A DNA stretch of 64,000 bases from the NCBI RefSeq assembly GCF_036013525.1, contig NZ_CP107853.1, forward strand, positions 4,898,001 through 4,962,000. Reading direction: 5' to 3'. The stretch is from Nonomuraea sp. NBC_00507 (GTDB taxonomy: Bacteria > Actinomycetota > Actinomycetes > Streptosporangiales > Streptosporangiaceae). The notes under the pieces were generated by a model. It saw nothing but the letters and a program-made list of their open reading frames with translations. It was not told the DNA's origin and searched no databases. Below, in pieces: positions 51,368 through 59,965 of this stretch (position 1 is the first letter of the stretch; each line of letters starts with the position of its first letter). Made by a program: the position numbers and the translations under genes.

Positions 51368-52084
51368 GTGGCCACCATCAACCGACCCAGGCAATCGACG
51401 CCGGTACGGCGTGCCTTTAAGGCCAGGCAACCGACGCCGGTACAGCGTTCCCTTCAGGGCCGCGTGCTCGCCCTCGCGGTCGCGTTCGCGCTCGGCGCGA
51501 TCGTCTCCGGCGGTGTGGTGTTCGGGGTGACCCGGCCGAGCTCGATCGAGCAGACGGCCGATCGCCTCCGTGCCGAGTCCGCCCTCCGCGACAAGACGCA
51601 GATCAAGGCGCTGACGGAGCTGGCCCGCAGCACGCGGGTCCGGCTCCTCCCCATGCTCGACGGGCTGGGCCGGGCCATGCCCGCCGACGGCACCGCGGGG
51701 CCCGTCGCGGTGACCGCCGCCGACGTCGGGACCTGGCAGAAGGCGGCCGCCGCGGCCGTCCAAGGCTTCGCCGACCCGCCGTCCGGTGAGACCGCCACCA
51801 ACGTGGCGAGGTCGAGTCTCGCCTCCGCCGTACAGCAGATCGCCACGACCGTCGACACCTACGCGGCCGCGCGGGACCTCACCGGACCGGCTCGCACCGC
51901 AGCCATGGACCTGGCCGTACGGCAGCGCGCCACCGCGCTCTTCACCTGGTCGATCGGAGCAACCGCTCTCGACGCCCTGAACATCGACGCGGGCTACGGT
52001 CACCAGCACGTGTTCCTACCGACATCACCCGGCGAAGGGGCGCTCACCCCCGACACCGAACCCGAGGGGAGTCACCACTCGTGA
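51368..52084 (+). CDS. Membrane-anchored hypothetical protein of the WxL operon
   Basis: 238 residues. Basic N-terminus with a repeated TPVRRAFKARQ / TPVQRSLQGR stretch, one membrane helix about 33-54 (LALAVAFALGAIVSGGVVFG), then an Ala/Thr-rich helical external domain (IEQTADRLRAESALRDKTQI; LASAVQQIATTVDTYAAARD). A histidine cluster near the end: YGHQHVF and GSHHS. The GTG at 51368 touches GGAG, an unusually close ribosome site, so the true start may be slightly different. Its stop overlaps the next gene (GTGA). No family recognised. Confidence 0.7.
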   Translation: MATINRPRQSTPVRRAFKARQPTPVQRSLQGRVLALAVAFALGAIVSGGVVFGVTRPSSIEQTADRLRAESALRDKTQIKALTELARSTRVRLLPMLDGLGRAMPADGTAGPVAVTAADVGTWQKAAAAAVQGFADPPSGETATNVARSSLASAVQQIATTVDTYAAARDLTGPARTAAMDLAVRQRATALFTWSIGATALDALNIDAGYGHQHVFLPTSPGEGALTPDTEPEGSHHS

Positions 52085-52665
52085 AAAGGGCACCCGCATA
52101 TGTCCTCACCGTCCTCCTGGCCGGGCTCGCGTTGGTGCTCGGCGCACCGGCGGCCTCCGCTCATGGCGGACCGATCAAGCTGGAGGTGACGGGAGATGGC
52201 GCCGACAACGTCAACGTGGTGGTGACGTATAAGAAGGACGGCCATCCCGTCACGGAGATCGTCGAGGCGACGCTGACCGCGACCTCGGCCGACGGCCGGT
52301 CCTTCGGCCCGGTCCCGCTCAGGTCGGCAAGCGAGGGCCAGAACCTCTACCGCTCCGCCGAGCCGCTGCCGAGTGGCGAGTGGCGGGTCACCGTGACCGC
52401 GACCGAGCCCTCCAAGGCGAAAGCGACGGTGAAGGTGAAGGCGGGCGTGGTCGCCGCCGCGCCGGTGGCCGCGACCGCTCCCACACCGGACCGGGCGACG
52501 GCGCCCGCGCAGAACAAGGCCGCTGCGGCGACGACCGTGGTGGACGACGAAGGCGCGGTGGGGACTCCCCTCAAGATCGGCATCATCGTACTCGCGGCGC
52601 TCGCCGCCCTCGCGGCCTGGATCGGCCTCGCACGGCGGCACAACCGCGTGGGCGTCCGGCGCTGA
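52081..52665 (+). CDS. Exported CopC/FixH-like Ig-domain protein with C-terminal membrane helix
   Basis: 194 residues. Signal peptide about 1-27 (ASA/HGG), a single beta-sandwich about 28-110 (HGGPIKLEVTGDGADNVNVV; ATLTATSADGRSFGPVPL; GEWRVTVTATEPS), an Ala/Pro linker and a C-terminal helix about 165-185 before RRHNRVGVRR. The mature N-terminus begins with His-Gly-Gly, as in copper-binding CopC-like proteins, and the previous gene ends with a histidine cluster. Metal binding is only a suggestion. GTG at 52081 overlaps the previous stop and has GGGGAG upstream. Last gene of the operon. Confidence 0.68.
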   Translation: MKRAPAYVLTVLLAGLALVLGAPAASAHGGPIKLEVTGDGADNVNVVVTYKKDGHPVTEIVEATLTATSADGRSFGPVPLRSASEGQNLYRSAEPLPSGEWRVTVTATEPSKAKATVKVKAGVVAAAPVAATAPTPDRATAPAQNKAAAATTVVDDEGAVGTPLKIGIIVLAALAALAAWIGLARRHNRVGVRR

Positions 52666-52751
52666 ACGTGGTCTGCGATCCTGATAGGCCTTCGCCATGG
52701 CACGTGGCGACCTCACCGACGAGGCCGCCGGCGGCGAAGCGTCGGCGTCAT

Positions 52752-53548
52752 TTAGGCGGCGGGGGAGCAGACCGTGCCGTTGAGGGCGAACTGCGCGGGT
52801 GCCGTGTTCGTCCCGCTATAGGTGGCCTGGAAGCCGAAGGTGACGGCGGCTCCGGCGGCGACAGTGGCGTTATAGGGGGCGTTGCGCGCGGTCACCTGGG
52901 CGCCTTGCTGGGTGACGGTGGCGGTGAACCCGTTGTTCCAGGTGCTGGGTGTGTACGTGACCCGGCAGGCGCCGGTCGGGGGAGTGGGCGTAGCGGCGGC
53001 GGTTCCAGTTGGCCTGTGGTGTGTCCGTGCTGGTGGGCGTCTGGCTGAGGCCGAAGACGTTGGTCCACTGGTCGATCTGCTGCTGCAGCGTGGCGTAGTA
53101 GACGAGGGTGTCGTTCGTGCCGTGCCAGAGCTGCACGCGCGGCCACGCACCGGTGTAACCGGGGTAGGCGGCGCGGACCACGGTGAGGGGATGTAGTCGG
53201 CCTCGTTCGCGAAGCAGCTGTGCGGCACGCCCATGAACACGGCCCCGGCCTTGAAGACGTCCGGGTAGTTGCCGAGCATGATGTTGGTCTCCATGCCGCC
53301 GCCTCGCAGGTGCGACTCGGCCGACCAGGAGTCGAAGCAGTTGCCCTTCTTGGAGGCCGACGGGTAGATGACGACGAAGCCGTACTGGTTGGCGAGGGAG
53401 GCGAACTCCGAGCCGGAGTAGAGTCCGGGCCCGGAACCGCCGCAACCATGCATGGCCAGCACGACCGCCGGTGGGGGAGTGCCGCGGTCAAGGCGGCGCA
53501 CAACACCGCGGTGCAGACACCGGCCACCCACGCGGTCAGTCGTCTCAT
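52752..53548 (-). pseudogene. CE1 acetylxylan esterase-CBM2, decayed, catalytic serine lost
   Basis: Relative of the 13310 esterase scattered over three frames. Leader in one frame (MRRLTAWVAGVCTAVL from 53548). Then TPPPAVVLAMHGCGGSGPGL through CFDSWSAESHLRGGGMETNIM, where about 35-40 residues holding the GxSxG serine are missing (ALRHGGG...SSGAMETL in the intact gene). Then [16 protein letters not shown], a frame change to AYPGYTGAWPRVQLWHGTND and QQQIDQWTNVFGLSQTP, and another change to a shortened CBM2 (CRVTYTPSTWNNGFTATV ... NGTVCSPAA). At least four deletions. No function expected. Confidence 0.88.
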
Positions 53549-53621
53549 TCGCCCTCCTCTGCTCGGTGCCTGAAGTGCGGCGGCGCATTTCCCCTGCTCG
53601 CCCGACTCCCCGACGCCGCGG

Positions 53622-53923
53622 GTGAACTATCTGGTCTTCCGGCTGGAGCGCTACATCCGAGGCCGCCTGGACGAGGCTCTCGCCCGGCACGGCGTCACGA
53701 CCACCGAGTACATGGCGCTGAGCGAGCTGCGACTACGCGACGGGCCGTCCTCGGCGGATCTGGCCCGCATCGCCTTCGTCACTCCACAGGCGATGAGCCT
53801 CGTCATCCGCGACCTCGAACGACGCGGTCTCATCCGTCGAGACCCGCAGCCCGGCGCGGGCCGCGTGCTGCGTGCCCGCCTCACCCGTGAGGGCCTGTCC
53901 ACCTTGCGGCGCTGCGTGGCGCG
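53622..53923 (+). pseudogene. MarR-family regulator, 3'-truncated
   Basis: About 100 codons of a MarR winged helix: YIRGRLDEALARHGVTTTEY, ADLARIAFVTPQAMSLVIRD, then LERRGLIRRDPQPGAGRVLR and LTREGLSTLRRCV. The dimerisation helices that should follow are missing; from about 53920 the frame is antisense to the GH39 gene. The GTG at 53622 has no ribosome site, so the 5' end is damaged too. Probably cut during the event that joined it tail-to-tail with GH39. Confidence 0.7.
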
Positions 53924-53924
53924 G

Positions 53925-55550
53925 TCATGCCGACTGACTCAACGACATCACCGCCCAGGGCGTCAGTTCGACATCGAGGTTCAGCACACCGGTGTCGGGC
54001 ACGGTCAGTGTGAATCTGAGGAGCGAGTCGGCGACTTTGCTCAGGTAGTCGCTCTCGGCCCGGGACGGGTTGAGAGGGGACCCGAGCTGGTACCAGGCCT
54101 CGGCGACGTTCCCGTGCTCCCAGTCCAGGACCTCGACGAGGAACGTCGTGCCAGGCTCCAGGCCGCCGATCGAGTGGTGGATCCTCCGGCTCGGCCCCAC
54201 CTTGGCCAGCGCGCGTGTCGCCGGGTACGAGTTCTGCGAGCTGAGACCCCTCATGGCCATGGCCTCGGGATAGTTGAAGAACACCGCCGACACGGCCGAC
54301 GTCCGGCTGTCACGGGTCACGACACCGTCGGACGTCGCGAGGAGCAGCCGGTCGCCGAGCCGTTCCAGCATCGCGAACGCGTGGTACGTGGGCTTGTGGG
54401 TGCCCGCCTCGTTCACCAGTCCGAACCCGCCATGAAACGGTCCGATGCCGGCGCCCCCCTCCTCGAACACGTCCGTGAAGGTCCAGTAGGCGATGGAGTC
54501 GGCGAGGGTCGCGCACTTCAGGTACGCCCGCGTGATGTAGGTCGCCGCGAACAGCGTGTCGTGGATGAAGTCGCGGGCCGACGGCGACGTCGACCACTCG
54601 CTGATGTGGATCTCCGCCTCGGGATAGGCGCTGTTCTGCACGAGCTTGCGCAGCAGGGTCAGGTCGTCGAACGTGGCATCGGCGTACCGGGTGATCTGCA
54701 CCGCCTCGCCGTCGGCGCCGTACGCGAAGTCGGTGGGGTACAGGTGGGTGGAGATGAAGTCGATCGGGAGTTCGCGCTCCGCACACCAGGCGATGAAGTC
54801 CTCGATCCAGACCGGGCGCCAGTCGAGCGCGTCCACGTCGGCCGCGCCGGCCGTCTCGAGCATCGCGGAGCGATCCTCGCTCTCGCCCTTGTAGCGGTCG
54901 TCGGGCACGAAGACGCTCGTCGAGGGCCCGCCCACCTTCAAAGCCGGATCGATCCTCTTGATCGCCCGCACGGTCTGTTCGTAGAGCTCGAAGTACTCGG
55001 TCTTCGTGCCGGTCCAGAAGTGCGGGACCAGGTTCGGCTCGTTCCACACCTCGAAGCGCCACTCCCGCACCTCGGCGAGGCCGTACCGGTCGATCCAGTG
55101 CTCGACCGACCTCGTGACCAGCTCGCCCCAGCGCGCCATGTCCTTGGGCGGGCTGCAGTGAGCGCCCCACCAGAACACGGTCTCGGTCTGCGTCGCCAGC
55201 TCGCGCGGCATGAAGCCCAGCTCGACGAAGGGCCGGACGCCGCAGTCCAGGAGGAAGTCGAAGACCTTGTCGACGTAGCTGAAGGTGTACACGGGCGAGG
55301 GGAGGGGCGCGTCCGGGCCGAAACCGCCGCCGTAGCTCTCCCGGTAGACGAACATGTCGTCGTGGAAGACGCCGTGAAAGCGGATGTACTCGATTCCCGC
55401 CGCGGCGACGACCTCGGCGAACTGCTGTCGCCAGTCCGCGCGCAGCGCCTCGTTCGCCCGCCCGGCGCCGATACACCTGCTCCAGACATGCGGGAGCGTG
55501 CTCTCGTCAAGCAGCTCGCCGTTGATCAGGAACCGGGGCTCGCTCTTCAT
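53925..55550 (-). CDS. GH39 beta-xylosidase, cytoplasmic
   Basis: 541 residues, no signal peptide. GH39 barrel about 1-360, then a beta-sandwich about 400-541. Acid/base E171 in WRFEVWNEPN and nucleophile E318 in IHISEWSTS, both in the expected settings. It splits xylobiose and short xylo-oligosaccharides to xylose inside the cell, finishing the work of the secreted xylanase. I chose ATG 55550, preceded by AGTGAGG, over the GTG at 55580, which has no ribosome site. Divergent from a LacI regulator with matching CGAAA-N3-TTTCG sites on both sides of the gap. Ends against the truncated MarR gene. Confidence 0.92.
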   Translation of the reverse strand: MKSEPRFLINGELLDESTLPHVWSRCIGAGRANEALRADWRQQFAEVVAAAGIEYIRFHGVFHDDMFVYRESYGGGFGPDAPLPSPVYTFSYVDKVFDFLLDCGVRPFVELGFMPRELATQTETVFWWGAHCSPPKDMARWGELVTRSVEHWIDRYGLAEVREWRFEVWNEPNLVPHFWTGTKTEYFELYEQTVRAIKRIDPALKVGGPSTSVFVPDDRYKGESEDRSAMLETAGAADVDALDWRPVWIEDFIAWCAERELPIDFISTHLYPTDFAYGADGEAVQITRYADATFDDLTLLRKLVQNSAYPEAEIHISEWSTSPSARDFIHDTLFAATYITRAYLKCATLADSIAYWTFTDVFEEGGAGIGPFHGGFGLVNEAGTHKPTYHAFAMLERLGDRLLLATSDGVVTRDSRTSAVSAVFFNYPEAMAMRGLSSQNSYPATRALAKVGPSRRIHHSIGGLEPGTTFLVEVLDWEHGNVAEAWYQLGSPLNPSRAESDYLSKVADSLLRFTLTVPDTGVLNLDVELTPWAVMSLSQSA

Positions 55551-55608
55551 GGCCTCACTTCTCTTCACGAAATCGTTCACGGGGTATGCGAAATGGGCCT
55601 AGCCGTTA

Positions 55609-55621
55609 CGAAAATATTTCG
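55609..55621. promoter_or_regulatory. Operator CGAAAATATTTCG before GH39
   Basis: Arms CGAAA and TTTCG around a 3-base ATA spacer, 59 bases before the GH39 start. Same arms and spacing as the site at 55712-55728 before the LacI gene. Confidence 0.7.
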
Positions 55622-55711
55622 CAACTTGTTCGCTGATTGCGAGGACATTAGGTGTCGCGCCCGTCCTGTGTCAACGGGTGGCAGCCCGGCCAGGAAGGGT
55701 CCGTGGTAGGT

Positions 55712-55728
55712 TTCGAAATAATTTCGAA
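55712..55728. promoter_or_regulatory. Perfect 17-bp palindrome TTCGAAATAATTTCGAA
   Basis: Eight-base arms around a central A, containing CGAAA-N3-TTTCG. It ends 17 bases before the LacI start at 55746. Probable autoregulatory operator shared with the divergent GH39 gene. Confidence 0.75.
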
Positions 55729-55745
55729 TCCTGAAGGGAGCCCTG

Positions 55746-56789
55746 ATGCGCCGGCGAGGTCCTTCCGAGCGAGCCACTTTGGCGGATGTCGCCCGACTGG
55801 CCGGCGTCTCGCAGGCGACCGCCTCGAAGGTTCTCAACGGGCGCGGCGATGTAGGGGCGAAGACACGCGACCTGGTGCTCGGAGCCATGGCCGAGATCGG
55901 CTACAAGCCGACGGCGGTGCGACACCAGCATCCGCGAGAGCGGACCCTCGTCACCGTGCTCGACATCGTGGAGTCCCGTTACGCCGGAACGGTGCTCCAG
56001 GGCATCCTCGTGGCCGCGACCTCGGCGCAGGCCGAGCTCCTCCTTCGCCTGCCGCCCGACGAGCCGATCAGCACGAGCCGTACGGCGGCCCGCGCCTGGA
56101 TGGAGGAGCAGAAGGCGTCCGGTGTCGTCGGCATCATCGCGCTCGCCGTCGCCGTGCCCGACCCGATGCTCCTCGCCGCGGAGAATCTCGAGGTGCCCGT
56201 CGTGACGATCGACCCCATCGATACGTCCGAATCACGTCTCGTCAGCATCGGCTCCACCAACTGGGCGGGCGGTCGCTCGGCGACCGAGCACGTCATCAAG
56301 CTCGGCCACCGCAGGATCGCCTGGGTCGGCGGCCCCCTGGGCTCTGCCCCCTCACTGGAACGCTTCCACGGCTACCAGGCCGCGCTCGACTCGGCCGGCA
56401 TCACGCCGGACCGCGCCATGATCCGCCACGAGGCGTTCTCCGTCGAGGCGGGACTCCGGCACGGCCATGACCTCCTCGCGCTCGACGAGCGGCCGACCGC
56501 GATCATCGCAGGCAACGACGAGATCGCCGTCGGGATCCTCGCCGCGGCCAAGGAGCTTCACATCACCGTCCCGAGCGAGCTGTCGGTCACGGGGTTCGAC
56601 GACACACCGCAGACCGAGTGGACCACGCCCCGGCTCACGTCCGTCCGGCAGCCTCTCGTCGGCATGGGCCGGATGGCCGTCGAGACCGTCCTGCGCATGG
56701 CGGACGGTGTCCAGCCCGCCTCCCGGCACCTCCAACTGGCGACGACCCTCAGCGTCCGCGACTCGACCGGCCCCGTCCCGTCATCCTGA
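55746..56789 (+). CDS. LacI-family regulator, probable GH39/xylo-oligosaccharide repressor
   Basis: 347 residues. Helix-turn-helix about 10-60 (TLADVARLAGVSQATASKVL), hinge, then a periplasmic-binding-like domain (LVTVLDIVESRYAGTVLQGI; SIGSTNWAGGRSATEHVIK; VTGFDDTPQTEWTTPRLTSV). ATG at 55746 with GAAGGGAG upstream. Divergent from the GH39 xylosidase, sharing the CGAAA-N3-TTTCG element, so xylobiose or xylose is the likely inducer (inference). HTH residues differ from those of the regulator at the left edge (STATVSK versus QATASK), which fits different operators. Confidence 0.92.
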   Translation: MRRRGPSERATLADVARLAGVSQATASKVLNGRGDVGAKTRDLVLGAMAEIGYKPTAVRHQHPRERTLVTVLDIVESRYAGTVLQGILVAATSAQAELLLRLPPDEPISTSRTAARAWMEEQKASGVVGIIALAVAVPDPMLLAAENLEVPVVTIDPIDTSESRLVSIGSTNWAGGRSATEHVIKLGHRRIAWVGGPLGSAPSLERFHGYQAALDSAGITPDRAMIRHEAFSVEAGLRHGHDLLALDERPTAIIAGNDEIAVGILAAAKELHITVPSELSVTGFDDTPQTEWTTPRLTSVRQPLVGMGRMAVETVLRMADGVQPASRHLQLATTLSVRDSTGPVPSS

Positions 56790-56904
56790 TCGCCCTGGTG
56801 ACCGACGTCTACCAACGCCGCTTGCCGGCCTTCATTCACGTCTGGCAGATCCACGCGGCGCCCCCAGACCAGAACCGCTACCAGCGAGAGGACGAATCGG
56901 GCGG

Positions 56905-58383
56905 CTATCCCTCGGCGGCGAGTCTGCGCTCGACGTCGCCGCGGGTCGCGGACGGTAGCAGGGGCAGCAGGCGGTCGCGGCAGGAGGGCCGGCAATGCAC
57001 GAGCACCCCGGCGATCGTGGCGGATGGAAGGCGACTGAGCGCCTGACCGGCCGGGTCCTCCGGCATCGCGGCGAGGGCGAGGCCGGTCTGCCGGCTATCG
57101 ACGGCCGCCATCGCCTCGATGGCCGCAGCGGAATGCCGATCGTGCATGTGACCGAGCACGCGTCCGCGGTGGTGGGGGTCCATCGCCAGCACGACCCCGG
57201 CGACGAGGCTTGGGTCACGTACCTGGTCCAGCAGTCGGCCCACGTGGCGCGGGAGCAACATCTGCAGGATCTTCGCGCACGTCGCCGCCTGGCGGCACAT
57301 CTCCTCCACTGCGGCGGTCGTGAACAGCGGCCCCTGTTCAGCGAGGAGCACCGCCGCATCGGCCGCGGGCAGCGTGAGGACCATCGAACCTCTTTCTGCG
57401 GCGCCGGCGCCGGCGAGCGTCCGACGCACTCGTTGCGCCGCCACGCCACCACCCGCTCCCGAGCCGTTCCCGCCTCGGCCGTCGCTCCCTGCGGAGGAGC
57501 GGTTCCCTCCAGCCCCGTTCGCCTGGGGAGGCGCAGGCGGTTTCGTGACAGGGCCTTGCGACGTACGGCGCGGCTCCACCCCAGGAGAGCGCCCGGCAGC
57601 CTGCTCCAGCATGCGCGCCAGTTCGCCGGCCGTCATCCGGGTGGCCGGGCTCTTGGTCAAGAGCCGGTTGATCGTCGGCCTGAGCCTGCCCGCCCGGGTC
57701 ATGGGGTCCGGGGGAAAGGTGAGGATCGCGAACCTGGTGGCCTCCTCGGTGCCCCTGCGGAACGGCGGACGTCCCTCCAGGGCCGTGTAGAGCGTGGCAC
57801 CGAGCGACCACAGATCGGCCGCCTCGCCCGCCGGGGTGCCTCGCAACCGCTCGGGGGCGATGAAGTCGGGGGTGCCGATCACGTGACCGAGCATGGTGAT
57901 GCGCTCGTGACCCTCGATGGCGGCGATCCCGAAGTCCACCAGGACGACCCCACCGGACGCGGTGATCAGAATATTGTCCGGCTTCACGTCGCGGTGGAGC
58001 ACCCCTACCGCGTGCGCGGCGGCGAGCGCGTCGAGCGCCTGGGCGCCGATCCGCACCACGGCGGGCTCGGACAAGGGTCCCCGCTCGATCAACTCGCCGA
58101 GCAAGGCGCCCTGCACGTAGTCCATCACGATCCATGGGCCGTCCGGGTCGTCGAGCACGTCGTGGACGCGGACGATGCCCGGGTGGTCGATCCGGGCCAG
58201 CGCCTGCGCCTCGCGTTCTGCCCGCGCCTTGAGCTCGGGCAGGCGGCCGACGTCCGCGCGTACCTGTTTGAGCGCCACCACGCGGCCGAGCTTGCTGTCC
58301 CGGCCGCGCCAGACCCGACCCATGCCGCCGCTGCCGAGTTGCGCCTCGATGACGAACCGGCCCGCGACGTGCTCACCAATCAT
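56905..58383 (-). CDS. Soluble Ser/Thr protein kinase with C-terminal helical repeats
   Basis: 492 residues. Hanks-type kinase domain about 9-265: glycine loop LGSGGMGRVW, K39 in VVALKQV, HRDVKPDN (D132), DFG (150-152), TPDFIAPERL. Then a Pro/Gly/Ser linker (about 270-335) and, instead of the usual membrane helix and PASTA domains, a C-terminal region about 340-492 of short leucine-rich helices (RHVGRLLDQVRDPSLVAGVV; HHRGRVLGHMHDRHSAAAIE), loosely like MgtE-N or FliG repeats. All catalytic residues are present. Its start overlaps the end of the DUF4407-type gene by 11 bases, so they are co-translated. The substrate may be a partner encoded in the divergent GTPase row. Confidence 0.88.
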   Translation of the reverse strand: MIGEHVAGRFVIEAQLGSGGMGRVWRGRDSKLGRVVALKQVRADVGRLPELKARAEREAQALARIDHPGIVRVHDVLDDPDGPWIVMDYVQGALLGELIERGPLSEPAVVRIGAQALDALAAAHAVGVLHRDVKPDNILITASGGVVLVDFGIAAIEGHERITMLGHVIGTPDFIAPERLRGTPAGEAADLWSLGATLYTALEGRPPFRRGTEEATRFAILTFPPDPMTRAGRLRPTINRLLTKSPATRMTAGELARMLEQAAGRSPGVEPRRTSQGPVTKPPAPPQANGAGGNRSSAGSDGRGGNGSGAGGGVAAQRVRRTLAGAGAAERGSMVLTLPAADAAVLLAEQGPLFTTAAVEEMCRQAATCAKILQMLLPRHVGRLLDQVRDPSLVAGVVLAMDPHHRGRVLGHMHDRHSAAAIEAMAAVDSRQTGLALAAMPEDPAGQALSRLPSATIAGVLVHCRPSCRDRLLPLLPSATRGDVERRLAAEG

Positions 58384-59713
58384 CGTTCATTCCGGCGTAC
58401 TCGGCCTGCGGGCTGTCGCCCGTCCCGGCCGGCCGGGAGGCGCGGTTGTCTCGGAGGCCGCGGAGCGCCTCGTCCTCGAAGCTCGTGCCCTCGTGGCGCT
58501 CCTGCGAGGGCGGGGACGGCGTATCGGTAGCGAGGAAGACTCCGGTACGCGGCTCATCCGCGGTGTACGGCCGGGTCGTGCCCTCCCGCCAGGCGGCGCG
58601 CCGTGGCCTCCTGTCCGCCTCGTAGATCTGGTCGATGGCCGCATTGACCTCACGCTTCTCCAACGCGGCCAGGATCGTGTCGTAACTGCCCGGCCGCTGC
58701 ATCAGCTTGACGATGACCGGCAGGCACTCGATGAGCAGGATGAACAGGAACAGCAAGATCCTCGCCAGGGTGAGGGTCGGATTGTTCTGCGACACCCTGC
58801 TGAGCGCCTCCAGCCGCAGCAGCAGGCCGTCGGATCCCTGGATCTCGGCGGCGAAACCGGATCTGAGCCGTGCCTGCCCTTCTGTCAGTTTGTCCAGCTC
58901 CGCCTGTACGCTGCTCAGGTCCTGCTCCGCCTGGGCCAGCCTGCTCGCCTTTCCGGCCTCCTGAGTGTCGCTGAGCCGTTTCCTGCGCTGCTCGATCTGC
59001 CGGTCGATGTCATTCACCCGATCGCGGGCGCTCTTGTACGCCTCCTCCGCCGCCTTCGCCAGCGGCCCGGAGCCCTTCTTCGCGCATTTGGGCGGCCCGA
59101 CGTACAGCTGACACTGCCATTCCTGGTAGAACGCGTCCCGCTGCTTCACCGCCCGCTCGCGCGACTTGCTCAATTCCTGGATCCGGGGGTCGGCCGCCGG
59201 ATCGAGCGCACTCTCCCCACGGGAGGCGATCACGGCTCCCAGAGCCGCTGCGGACTTCTCCAGAGCGGCTATCCGCCGGCCGGTCTCGCCGCCCTGCTGT
59301 GCGCGGGTGAACGCGTCCGCCTTCTCCTGCTGGATGTCGACGATCTCGGCATCGATCTCGGGTTTGAAGATCTGCAGCACCAGTGGCGTGGAGATGACGG
59401 CCCCCAGCAGCAACGCGAGCAGCACCCGGGGCAGGGCGAGCCACAGGCGTCCTCCGCCTCGGGCGGGCAGGGAGGTGACGAGCCAGCGGTCCAGGCTCAG
59501 AATCGCCACGCCCCAGACGAGGCCGATCAGGACGGCGAGGGGCGGGAACACCTTGAGCGCCGAGGCTAACGCGAATGTCATGGAGATGGCGGCGATGCAG
59601 GCTGTGGTCAGGATGGCGCCACCCAGGCCGTGGAACCTGGCACGCTCCCCCCTGCACCTGTCCAGCACGTCCGGACGGGCACCCGACAAGACGATCAACC
59701 ATCTACCGACCAT
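58373..59713 (-). CDS. DUF4407-type coiled-coil membrane protein
   Basis: 446 residues. Three membrane helices near the N-terminus (about 32-52, 56-77, 95-115), a long charged segment about 122-300 that should form coiled coil (RIAALEKSAAALGAVIASRG; QAEQDLSSVQAELDKLTEGQ) with two cysteines at 201 and 210, a fourth helix about 316-337 (ILLFLFILLIECLPVIV), and a disordered tail. This is the layout of DUF4407. The loop between helices 3 and 4 would lie outside the cell. ATG at 59713 with GGAG 7 bases before it. First gene of a two-gene unit with the kinase; function of the family is not established. Confidence 0.8.
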   Translation of the reverse strand: MVGRWLIVLSGARPDVLDRCRGERARFHGLGGAILTTACIAAISMTFALASALKVFPPLAVLIGLVWGVAILSLDRWLVTSLPARGGGRLWLALPRVLLALLLGAVISTPLVLQIFKPEIDAEIVDIQQEKADAFTRAQQGGETGRRIAALEKSAAALGAVIASRGESALDPAADPRIQELSKSRERAVKQRDAFYQEWQCQLYVGPPKCAKKGSGPLAKAAEEAYKSARDRVNDIDRQIEQRRKRLSDTQEAGKASRLAQAEQDLSSVQAELDKLTEGQARLRSGFAAEIQGSDGLLLRLEALSRVSQNNPTLTLARILLFLFILLIECLPVIVKLMQRPGSYDTILAALEKREVNAAIDQIYEADRRPRRAAWREGTTRPYTADEPRTGVFLATDTPSPPSQERHEGTSFEDEALRGLRDNRASRPAGTGDSPQAEYAGMNDDW

Positions 59714-59965
59714 GCGCGGCTCCGGGAGAAAGGGACCAGGGCGCTCTGCGCCCTACCCCGTGAGTAATCCACTGACTACCATAAACAACCGGCAATCATG
59801 ATTTATAACAGGAGGGCCTGACCGCCCGCCACGCGGTGCTGTCACGAAGGATTACAAACTACCAGAAAACGGACAAAAGCTTGACTATCCCCCTTTACTA
59901 TCACTTACTCCACCAAGGACATTAATTCGTACCAAGCAAGGGTCCGAAACTGGTGGGGGAAATTC
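59714..59965. other. AT-richer divergent promoter region
   Basis: 252 bases between the kinase/DUF4407 unit and the GTPase row. It is clearly richer in A and T than its neighbours (59760-59935). TTGACT at 59881-59886 is a possible rightward -35. No palindrome as strong as the sugar operators was seen. Confidence 0.5.
59881..59909 (+). promoter_or_regulatory. Possible promoter of the GTPase row
   Basis: TTGACT (59881-59886), 17-base spacer, CTTACT (59904-59909). Good -35, weak -10, about 57 bases before the TTG start. Confidence 0.3.

Noticed and set aside
53622..55709. Possible 695-residue MarR fusion protein
   Set aside because: Only the first 100 residues are MarR-like; the rest is antisense to GH39, which has intact catalytic motifs. 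Treated as a truncated MarR.
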